Source: Paludibacteraceae bacterium (GTDB taxonomy: Bacteria; Bacteroidota; Bacteroidia; Bacteroidales; Paludibacteraceae). Taken from it: DNA of 61,178 nt. The notes below the pieces were generated by a model. That model searched no databases, was not told the DNA's origin, and saw nothing but the letters and a program-made list of their open reading frames with translations. A program made the translations under genes and the position numbers. How positions within the stretch are numbered: position 1 is the stretch's first letter; each line of letters opens with the position of its first letter. The stretch is from assembly GCA_024693065.1 (NCBI GenBank), contig JAILLP010000017.1, forward strand, positions 1-61,178, in the 5' to 3' direction. Positions 30,665 through 38,005 of the stretch are shown here, piece by piece.

Positions 30665-33600
30665 TTACTTGTAAAACCTCTTGGCTCTGTACAACGTGTA
30701 AAGCTCATCTTCATCTTCTTTGATGAAATCGGACTTGAGAATACTGCTCTCACAATCCTTGAATGTGATCAGATAACGAGTCTTGGCGAGTGCTGGCTCA
30801 ATGTCCTCTAACTTCCATCCTTTGTTGACGATAACTATCTCGTATGCGTTTTGAAGCACGTCTGCGCAACTGGAGAAGTTGATTCTTTCGTTGCTCAGAT
30901 AGCAATGCTGGGCGAGCAACAGCTTATCCTCGTCCTTGTCGTACCCGACCACCTCGCAATGCTTGTTGTTGAGGCCGATCCAATAGGACTTGAATCCGTA
31001 GCCGCATCCGTATTCCAGAACATTGCCTTCTATCGGGAAGATGCAGTTGAATAGGTTGTAGTTGCGTGTGATCTCCAACTCCTCGTTCAGCTGTTTCTCC
31101 ACCTGATATCCTTTGTACTCGTAGTTGTTGCGTAATTGCTGCTTGAGCGACATGTGGTCTTTCCCTCGCTTGAAGTAGATGTCTCCGTGCAAGATGTTGA
31201 AAATCGTGACAGGGGCTTTCTTCTTGGCGATCGGACGCTTGATGAGCCAATAGAACAAGAATGGTTCCAGCGAATAGGAGATGATCACAGCGGTGGTCAT
31301 GCCTATCAGCGTGGAAACACCTATGGACCTCACCGCAGGGTGCGTGGCGAACATCAGGGACGCTACACTGACGATCAGTACGAAAGCGGAGAAGAGAATA
31401 GCGGTCTTGTGGAATATAAGCACATTCTTCCTAATCCTGAATTCGGAGAGCAGTCCGTCCATGACGAATATACTATAATCGACACCTATACCGAAAATGA
31501 AGGTGGTGATGACGATATTGATCAGATTGAATTGCATGTTGAAGATGCTCATGACGCCTAAAACGATGTACCAGCTCAGTGCCATCGGCAGGAAGGCGAT
31601 CAAGGCAAGAATGACGCTCTTGTAGCTCAATAACAGCACGATAAGCACGAAGAGGGAGGACATTAGCAGTGTCGTGGAGAAATCATCATGGATGAGCTTC
31701 ACCATGTTGTTTGTGTAGTAATAAGGGTCTATCACGACGAGGTGAGGTATCTGGGTCACTTCGTCGCACACCTCCCTCTTGTCGCTGAGCTTCATGTTCA
31801 CCGGTGTGAATACCATGTATTTTCCGTCTGTGTACTCGATCATGTTGCTCTTAAGGGAAGAAGGCAATATGTCGGAATCCGCCAAAACCAAGGTGGAGCG
31901 CTCTTCTTCGACCATGTTCTGGAACTCCATGAAGACGGTAGGGTCCAAACCATACTTGAGGGCGGATTCGTTCAGGTTGGCGAACACCTTTTCTTTTTTC
32001 TCTTCTGTCCAGAAGGAGTACCAACGGTCGAGCCTTCTCTCCTGTTCGTCCAACGGTATGAAAATCATGCTATTGGACGTACCGAAAGACCTGACCTTCC
32101 CGTAGTTGTCTTTCAAATTACCTAATACGCTCTCCAACTTCTTGGAGTAGCACAACGCACTATCCAAGTTCTCGGAGACAGCGGCGAAGTAGACGGTCCT
32201 GCAATCCTTCGTCGTGTGTTGGGCCAAAATCTCCTGCGATTTCAACACCTTATCATCGTAGTAGGAGATGTGGGTCAGGTCGGAATCGAACTTCACCCAT
32301 TTGGACCCGATGAAGCAGATGAGACTGATGACCACAATGGCGCCGATGAGGTATGTTTTCCGCTCGAATGGGTAGGAGTTAATCTTCTCTAATAGTACGA
32401 ATGCCTTTTCGTAACGCTTGTTCTTCTCCTCGTTGAAGAACTGAGGCAAGAAGAGCAGGCAGAAAGCCGTGGTTCCGACCAGCGCCAGGGAAGCGAAGAG
32501 GCCAAAGTCCTTCAGCAACTCGGCATCGGTGAACATGAGGCTTGAGAATGCGCCTATTGTGGTGAGGCAGCCCAAGAAAACTGGGGTGGTTTGCTCCTCC
32601 AATACTTTGATCGGGTTACCCACATACTTGTAATGCGTGATGACGTGTAGACAGTAGCTGACCGCGACACCCAAGACGATCGCACCGATTCCCAAGGCGA
32701 GCAAAGACAACTGCCCTTTGATGAAGTAGATGACGCAAAGGGCGAAGAAGAAGCCATACACAATCGGTATCGCCATCTGCAGCAGGGTGGATTTGTTGCG
32801 GTAGCATATGCCAATTACAAGCAGTGCGAAAAGAAGGGAAACGGAGAGTGTCATGACCAAGTCGTGCTTGATCTGTCTGGAGTTGTAGACACTTTGTGGC
32901 GCGGCGCCATGGTAATAGACCTCCACATTAGGAAATGCTTTGGCGAGTTCCTCAAGGTCTTCGTCGATCACATCGATTAACTTCGCGCTCTGCTTGGAAT
33001 CCACCGTCTTGAAGTTCGGCGAGATGAAAGCCAATGCGATGGCGGAGTCCGGCGAGAAGAAATGTTGGCTAATCAGTGTGTAATTAGACCCTAGTCCATC
33101 CCTCAATGCGTCCTTCTTGCTCACGAAGATTTCCCGTAGGGCGAGCGGGTCTTGCGCGATCACCTGTCCCAACATCGCACCCATAGGGGAATAGAGCGTC
33201 ATGAGGTTTTTCTGCATCTGCATGTCGATGTGCTCCTTGGTGGTCAGGGAATCCATCATGATGTAGTCTGTACTGTCCAGGAAGACAGGTAGATAGTTGT
33301 ATAGGGAAGCCACCCCCGACTGGATGAGGTCGGCATCCACTTTGTAAAGTATGTCTGTGATCATCCCTTGGGCGACCTCAGACTCCATCAGTTTTCCGCA
33401 GAAAGAATCGCAGGCTGATTTCAGGGATTGGACGTCCTTGCTGTCGTCCTTCATCTTAAACACGACGAAGAGTTTATCCTTCACCTTCAGGTTGGCGAAG
33501 ACCATCTCTTTGGAGTTGTCCCCTTCCTTATCAGAAGGAAGAAGTTTGGTGATATCCTCTTCGTAGACCATCTTCTGGCCAAAGAAGGCGAAGAAGGCGA

Positions 33601-33679
33601 AACTAAGCAACATGACCGCATAGAATACGATTTTATGTTGCTTGAAGTAGTTGTAAATAGCTATTGTGAATTTAGCCAT
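30665..33679 (-). CDS. MMPL/RND-type exporter fused to a SAM methyltransferase domain
   Basis: The 1004-residue protein has residues ~1-790 with an MMPL layout: an N-terminal helix, a large periplasmic loop, a block of about five membrane helices (MTLSVSLLFALLVIGICY onward), a second loop and a second helix block (SLFVLIVLLLSYKSVIL, VITTFIFGIGVDYSIFVMDG). Residues ~835-1004 form a class I methyltransferase domain with the SAM motif VLEYGCGYGFKSYWIG followed by VVGYDKDEDKL. As I recall, longer homologues carry an acyltransferase between the two; only a ~40-residue linker is present here. Probably exports the polyketide-like lipid made by this operon and methylates it or a precursor. Confidence 0.88.
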   Translation of the reverse strand: MAKFTIAIYNYFKQHKIVFYAVMLLSFAFFAFFGQKMVYEEDITKLLPSDKEGDNSKEMVFANLKVKDKLFVVFKMKDDSKDVQSLKSACDSFCGKLMESEVAQGMITDILYKVDADLIQSGVASLYNYLPVFLDSTDYIMMDSLTTKEHIDMQMQKNLMTLYSPMGAMLGQVIAQDPLALREIFVSKKDALRDGLGSNYTLISQHFFSPDSAIALAFISPNFKTVDSKQSAKLIDVIDEDLEELAKAFPNVEVYYHGAAPQSVYNSRQIKHDLVMTLSVSLLFALLVIGICYRNKSTLLQMAIPIVYGFFFALCVIYFIKGQLSLLALGIGAIVLGVAVSYCLHVITHYKYVGNPIKVLEEQTTPVFLGCLTTIGAFSSLMFTDAELLKDFGLFASLALVGTTAFCLLFLPQFFNEEKNKRYEKAFVLLEKINSYPFERKTYLIGAIVVISLICFIGSKWVKFDSDLTHISYYDDKVLKSQEILAQHTTKDCRTVYFAAVSENLDSALCYSKKLESVLGNLKDNYGKVRSFGTSNSMIFIPLDEQERRLDRWYSFWTEEKKEKVFANLNESALKYGLDPTVFMEFQNMVEEERSTLVLADSDILPSSLKSNMIEYTDGKYMVFTPVNMKLSDKREVCDEVTQIPHLVVIDPYYYTNNMVKLIHDDFSTTLLMSSLFVLIVLLLSYKSVILALIAFLPMALSWYIVLGVMSIFNMQFNLINIVITTFIFGIGVDYSIFVMDGLLSEFRIRKNVLIFHKTAILFSAFVLIVSVASLMFATHPAVRSIGVSTLIGMTTAVIISYSLEPFLFYWLIKRPIAKKKAPVTIFNILHGDIYFKRGKDHMSLKQQLRNNYEYKGYQVEKQLNEELEITRNYNLFNCIFPIEGNVLEYGCGYGFKSYWIGLNNKHCEVVGYDKDEDKLLLAQHCYLSNERINFSSCADVLQNAYEIVIVNKGWKLEDIEPALAKTRYLITFKDCESSILKSDFIKEDEDELYTLYRAKRFYK

Positions 33680-33697
33680 GATATTACGTCTTTAGCA

Positions 33698-34075
33698 TTA
33701 CAGGGAATAGTCCCCTTTATACTCCAAGAAAGATGTTTGCGCGTTGTCGGACAACAGGGATGCGATCACGCCGACCGTTCCGTCCCCTTTGTCGTTGAGT
33801 GCCAATCTCAACAGCAGATCCTTGTTTTTCGTGGGGGTCAGCAACTCCGAGAACCGGCATTGTGAGATCGATCCGATGGTGAGTTTTCTCCCAAAAGAGA
33901 CCTCCGCGCATTCGCGTATCATCTGGATGTTGCACACGCCCGGACAGATCGGGTCTCCCGGGAAGTGCCCCTGGTATACCTGATGGTCAGGGTTCAAGGC
34001 GATGAGGAATTCGGAACCAGATTCGTTCTTCCTCTCCTCTTTGATTGTAAAGTATCTATCTTGAAGCATATACAT
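33698..34075 (-). CDS. FabZ/ApeI-like hotdog dehydratase
   Basis: A 125-residue single hotdog domain with the FabZ active-site segment HFPGDPICPGVCNIQMIRE, retaining the catalytic His. In aryl-polyene-type clusters the equivalent enzyme (ApeI) dehydrates 3-hydroxyacyl-ACP during chain extension. It lies between the thioesterase (11-base gap) and the MMPL gene (18-base gap). An alternative start two codons later (MLQDRYF) is equally possible. Confidence 0.85.
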   Translation of the reverse strand: MYMLQDRYFTIKEERKNESGSEFLIALNPDHQVYQGHFPGDPICPGVCNIQMIRECAEVSFGRKLTIGSISQCRFSELLTPTKNKDLLLRLALNDKGDGTVGVIASLLSDNAQTSFLEYKGDYSL

Positions 34076-34086
34076 AAATTGCTAAA

Positions 34087-34548
34087 TCATTCGACGCCCC
34101 AACGCTTTTTCCACGCCTCGTAAAAAGGCGGGTTGTTGAGTTCTAATGTGCCTTCGGACTTGCTCATGAATACCTGAGTCGTTGTGGCGGTTAACAGCAA
34201 AGCATTGTCGCTTTTCCTGAAAATGCTGTACTCGAATATAATTTTCGCGGACTTTGTCGGCACATAGCGAGTCTCCACGATAACAGTGTCGCCCACTGTG
34301 GCGCTTTGCATATAACGCAGGTTCATGTCCACCATGGGAGCCGTGTATCCGTTGTTGAAGATGGTCATGTACTCGAGTCCGTACTTCTCTCCGAAATCCT
34401 CACGTCCGTCCTCCATGTACTTGACGTAGCTACCGTGCCAAACGACACGGATGGAGTCCACTTCAGAAAAACGAACCTTCACTTCGATGCGGCTCATCAG
34501 CGGTTCGCCGGAATAATCCACGCTCAGTCGTGAGGAATTTCTCTTCAT
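34087..34548 (-). CDS. 4-hydroxybenzoyl-CoA-type acyl thioesterase
   Basis: A 153-residue hotdog thioesterase. The family motif is clear: EVKVRFSEVDSIRVVWHGSYVKYMEDGREDFG, equivalent to the D-x-x-G-x-V-x-N-x-x-Y region of 4HBT enzymes. It likely releases or transfers acyl chains from the cluster's carrier protein. A second start at 34497 (MSRIEVKV) would give the usual N-terminus; the longer start lies 5 bases from the preceding gene. Confidence 0.85.
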   Translation of the reverse strand: MKRNSSRLSVDYSGEPLMSRIEVKVRFSEVDSIRVVWHGSYVKYMEDGREDFGEKYGLEYMTIFNNGYTAPMVDMNLRYMQSATVGDTVIVETRYVPTKSAKIIFEYSIFRKSDNALLLTATTTQVFMSKSEGTLELNNPPFYEAWKKRWGVE

Positions 34549-34553
34549 GCCCG

Positions 34554-34988
34554 TTATTCCTTGATGAATATCTTCATTTGGCAGGAAGCGACCACTTCTC
34601 CGTCTACTTTCGTCTCCGCCTTGATCAGGGAGACGTTCTGCACCTCCGAAACGACATGTATGGAAGTGAGGAGTTTAGCGCCCGCTTTAGGCTTGGCGAC
34701 CAATTTGAACTTCTTCACCTCTCCGATGTACCCGACAGGTGTAGGCTCGTTCTTCAGTTTCGCCTTCACCCCCGCGTGGGCGGATGCGGATTGGGCGATG
34801 TGCTCGATCAGTCCTGGCTCGATGAACTCACCCTCCACGCAAAACATGTTGTTTGGCTCGATCGTCAGCCCCGTCAGGCAGTCGCACTCGTCCGCCTCGT
34901 ACAACGTGTCCACCATCATGATGGGGAAACGCTGCGGTATCAATTCCTTGATTTGTTCGCCTTGGTATAATGGTTTGTCCAAACTCAT
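34554..34988 (-). CDS. ApeP-like hotdog protein (FabA/FabZ relative)
   Basis: The 144-residue hotdog protein starts ELIPQRFPIMMVDTLYEADE and contains FIEPGLIEHIAQSASAHAG, typical of the ApeP/3-hydroxyacyl-ACP dehydratase group in aryl polyene clusters. The His of the usual PHR(Y/F)P motif is Gln here (PQRFP), while the acidic residue region of the central helix is kept. Activity may therefore differ from FabZ; I believe this change is shared by Bacteroidetes homologues. Its start overlaps the ACP stop by 4 bases. Confidence 0.82.
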   Translation of the reverse strand: MSLDKPLYQGEQIKELIPQRFPIMMVDTLYEADECDCLTGLTIEPNNMFCVEGEFIEPGLIEHIAQSASAHAGVKAKLKNEPTPVGYIGEVKKFKLVAKPKAGAKLLTSIHVVSEVQNVSLIKAETKVDGEVVASCQMKIFIKE

Positions 34989-35239
34989 CCCTTTTGAATC
35001 TTTTCGTAAATGTAATCGTAGAGTTGGGAGAATGTTTTTAGTTCCTTCAACTCCTGCCCCGGTATCTTGACCCCGAAATCGTTCTCAATGACGGCGATCA
35101 GGTCGACGAAGCTGAGGCTGTCCATCGCCAAAGTGATTTTAATTGTAGCTTCCGGGCGGATGGTCTGAATGTCCACCTCGAACTCTTCGGCAAGCAATTC
35201 GTTCAATTTTTCGATAAACGTATCTTTATCCATCGACAC
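34985..35239 (-). CDS. Acyl carrier protein
   Basis: An 84-residue acidic four-helix carrier protein. The phosphopantetheine site is the Ser of AMDSLSFVDLIAVIE (DSL motif). It is the dedicated carrier of this cluster rather than the housekeeping ACP, judged by its position 2 bases after the ketosynthase and overlapping the ApeP-like gene by 4 bases. A divergent feature is the segment PEATIKITLAMDSL, in place of the usual LGADSLD context. Confidence 0.92.
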   Translation of the reverse strand: MSMDKDTFIEKLNELLAEEFEVDIQTIRPEATIKITLAMDSLSFVDLIAVIENDFGVKIPGQELKELKTFSQLYDYIYEKIQKG

Positions 35240-35241
35240 AA

Positions 35242-36468
35242 TTATTTCGTGAATCTTTTAACTATCAATGTGGAGTTCGTTCCTCCGAATCCGAATGAGT
35301 TGGACAAGAACATGTCGAAATGAGTGTCAAGACGTTTCGCAGGGATGTTCAATCTTGCGGAGTCTTCGTCCGGATTCTCGAAGTTGATGTTCGGAGCGAT
35401 GAAGTCGTTCTGCATCATCAGCATGGAGTAAACGATTTCGCTGGATCCAGCCATCCACATTTCGTGTCCTGTCATCGCTTTTGTGGAAGCTACGACCGGT
35501 TTGTAACCCTCGAACACGTTAGCGATCGCCTTCGCCTCGTTCTTGTCTCCCACAGGTGTGGATGTCGCGTGCGCGTTGATGTAGGCGATATCTTTCTTGT
35601 CCACGTGCGCCTCGCGGAGACACATCTCCAAGGAGCGGCTTGGTCCGTCCACGTTAGGAACAGACATGTGGTCTCCGTTTGAGGAGAATCCGTAGCCGAT
35701 AACCTCCGCCAAGATCGGTGCGCCACGTTTAACAGCTGATTCGTAGCTCTCGATGATGACCGTAGCGGCACCACCACCAGGAACCAATCCGTCACGGTCA
35801 CGGTCGAACGGACGGGAAGCCTTGGTAGGGTCGCTCTCCCTTGTGGAGAATGCGTTGATACCATCGAAGCTGCCGATTGAATATGGGTTCACCTCTTGTG
35901 CGCCACCGCAAACGATGCAGTCCTGCAAGCCCCATTTGATGAGGAGTGAGCCCAAACCGATTGCGTGGGAACCGCTGGCACATGCGCCGGAAACGGTCAG
36001 GTTGATACCTTTCAGTCTGAAAAGGCAACCCAAGTTCATGGTGACGGTGGAGTTCATGGATTGGAAAATAGCACCGGAACCGACTAGCGTGGTGTCTTTC
36101 TTCTCACGCATGGTGTCGACACTCTTCACGACCGCATCAGCCGTACTATCGTTTCCGTACAGCAAACCAATCTCGTGGCTGTCAATATAATCTTGATCAA
36201 GACGAGCGTTACGCAGCGCCTCCGTAGTGGCAACGTATGCGTATTTTGCTTGCTCTGGCATGTATACTCGTTGGTTCCTGCTGACTTGTCCTTTCAAATC
36301 AGGGATTTCCAAATGAGCGGTAAGCGCAGACCTGAAACCCATTTCCTTGCGCACAGGGTCGAAAATGATACCAGACTTACCATTGTAAAGTGATTCTCTG
36401 ACTTCTTCAAGGTTCTTGCCCAAGCAAGAGTAAACACCCATTCCTGTTATAACAACTCGCCTTTCCAT
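35242..36468 (-). CDS. Beta-ketoacyl-ACP synthase (KAS II type)
   Basis: The 408-residue condensing enzyme extends acyl chains with malonyl-ACP. The catalytic Cys-His-His triad is complete: VSGACASGSHAIG (Cys), NAHATSTPVGD (His) and TKAMTGHEMWMAGS (His), with the C-terminal SNSFGFGGTNSTLIV. First gene of the seven-gene operon and transcribed from the promoter at 36530-36560. No chain-length-factor-like second ketosynthase and no ketoreductase are present in the operon, so those steps must be supplied from elsewhere. Confidence 0.95.
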   Translation of the reverse strand: MERRVVITGMGVYSCLGKNLEEVRESLYNGKSGIIFDPVRKEMGFRSALTAHLEIPDLKGQVSRNQRVYMPEQAKYAYVATTEALRNARLDQDYIDSHEIGLLYGNDSTADAVVKSVDTMREKKDTTLVGSGAIFQSMNSTVTMNLGCLFRLKGINLTVSGACASGSHAIGLGSLLIKWGLQDCIVCGGAQEVNPYSIGSFDGINAFSTRESDPTKASRPFDRDRDGLVPGGGAATVIIESYESAVKRGAPILAEVIGYGFSSNGDHMSVPNVDGPSRSLEMCLREAHVDKKDIAYINAHATSTPVGDKNEAKAIANVFEGYKPVVASTKAMTGHEMWMAGSSEIVYSMLMMQNDFIAPNINFENPDEDSARLNIPAKRLDTHFDMFLSNSFGFGGTNSTLIVKRFTK

Positions 36469-36529
36469 TTAATGTCGCTGTAATAGTATATTAATAATCT
36501 TAAAAAATCTAAAAAACTATTTCGAACCG

Positions 36530-36560
36530 CGAATATAGTAAAAAAACAATCAATGACAAA
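36530..36560 (-). promoter_or_regulatory. Promoter of the ketosynthase/MMPL operon
   Basis: On the minus strand TTTG (36560-36557), a 19-base gap and TATATTCG (36537-36530) form a near-consensus promoter, 62 bases before the ketosynthase start. The -7 variant equals that of the PqqD-like operon. The rest of the gap up to 36781 holds only a + strand TATATTTG box (36762-36769) before the decayed gene. Confidence 0.6.
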
Positions 36561-36781
36561 CCAAAAAAAATCAAACGCATTTGAGATTCCTCTCTGATTT
36601 TCAGGTATACATTCGTGGAGTGGGGGAATGTGCGGAGATTGATGGCGCTAGTTTTGGATGAAAGAGCGGGGATGTGCCCTATAATTTATAGAAACTTCAC
36701 CTTGCCGAATTTATTATATTATCTGACAGAAAAGTACATAGCTTAGAGATGTAACTTGTTCTATATTTGTGATACTTAAAC

Positions 36782-37893
36782 ATTGTATGCCATGAAAAAG
36801 AACGAACTAATGTCATCTCAACGGCCTATGTCATCTCTTCTGATGGATGTGAGTCCGCGGGCGACCAATATCACTTCTCTGTGAAGGGTTATAAGGAATT
36901 GGGTAAGAGGTATGCGGAAAAGATGCTGGAGCTGTTGGGCGACAATCCGTTGCAGGCAACGGGTATTTCTTTGTCCGCTATGCTTTTGAAAGACTCTAAC
37001 CGGGTAGCGTACAGATCAATGTCAATCCGGATGAGGAAATCATCACTAGATTCGAGATCTATGCGGATGGCGAGGTGATCGCCAACGACGTGACTGAATT
37101 CTTGTGGGAGGATGTCGCTCGTGGCACCCACTCCGTGTGGGCGGTCGGCTATGATGCGGAAGGTAAGGAATATACTACCTCAAAGGTGAAGCTCAGTTTG
37201 TTCGAGCCTCAGCTTCCTTTTAATGGTACGCCTGCTCTAATCCCTGGTGTGATCGAGGCGGAGGAGTTCGATTATGGTGGTGAGGGAAACGCCTATCATG
37301 ATAACGATGAACAGAACAGAAACAAGGGCGACCGTGATGAGGGCGTGGACATGAGCAATACGGCTGTCGGTTACACCCAAACGGGCGAATGGATCGAGTA
37401 TACTGTGGATGTGCAGAAATCAGGTACCTACGAGGTGGTGGCAACTGTCGCTTCTGGCTCGAACGGATCTGCTTTCACCCTCTATATGGACAATACCTTC
37501 ATTATCCCTGGTGCGGACGGAACGCCAGGTGGTTTCATCGATGTGCCTAATACGGGTAGTTGGGATGATTTTACAACTGTGAAGGCTTCATTAAACAAAT
37601 TGACCAAGGGTGTTCATGTCTTGAAGGTGGAAATCACGGGCGATTGGGTCGACTTGGATAAGTTGGAGTTCAATTTGCTTGAGGCGGATCCTGACGACAC
37701 CAATGAGGTGATGGATGTGGCGGCTGATTCGAAGATCATTCCTGATGGCGTCTACAATGCATACGATGCAAATGGTAAGTTCATCCGTTCGGTGAATGTG
37801 AGGAACGCATACAGTAATCAATTGAAGTCTGGCTATTACTTCTTTATGAATACGTCAGGTAAGGTTTATCCTTTGTATATTAACAATAAGTAA
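36782..37893 (+). pseudogene. Decayed secreted acetylesterase with Ig-like and CBM6 modules
   Basis: In frame 2, 36782-36990 encodes the end of an SGNH/SASA-type acetylesterase: TAYVISSDGCESAGDQYHFS then KGYKELGKRYAEKMLEL, where DxxHF is the usual catalytic Asp-His segment. The bulk of that domain is missing upstream. After a stop and frame change near 36990-37010, frame 1 continues with an Ig-like module (FEIYADGEVIANDVTEFLW) and a carbohydrate-binding module family 6 (VIEAEEFDYGGEGNAY, GYTQTGEWIEYTVDV, GDWVDLDKLEF), ending PLYINNK. A promoter box and an ATG with MKKNE at 36792 may be the original 5' end, joined by an internal deletion. Likely a dead polysaccharide-degradation gene, though the CBM6 part (from GTG 37075) could still be translated. 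Confidence 0.75.
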
Positions 37894-37937
37894 TAATATA
37901 TATGGCCAGGTTTGCCTGCTTTTGTGTGGCAAATGAG

Positions 37938-37977
37938 AAGGCGGAACGTTCATGGAACAGTTCCGCCTTTTGTTTGT
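37938..37977 (+). terminator. Intrinsic terminator after the decayed CBM6 gene
   Basis: AAGGCGGAAC (37938-37947) pairs with GTTCCGCCTT (37960-37969), followed by TTGTTTGTT. The 10-base-pair stem is well conserved, although the gene before it is broken. Confidence 0.75.
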
Positions 37978-38005
37978 TATGTGTCGTATGATTGTGGATT
38001 GAGGA

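Noticed and set aside
34554-34988. Calling this gene fabZ
   Set aside because: The catalytic His of the PHR motif is Gln and its context is a secondary lipid cluster, so ApeP-like is safer.
36792-36884. Small ORF starting MKKNELMSS
   Set aside because: It is the out-of-frame remnant start of the decayed esterase gene, with no independent support.
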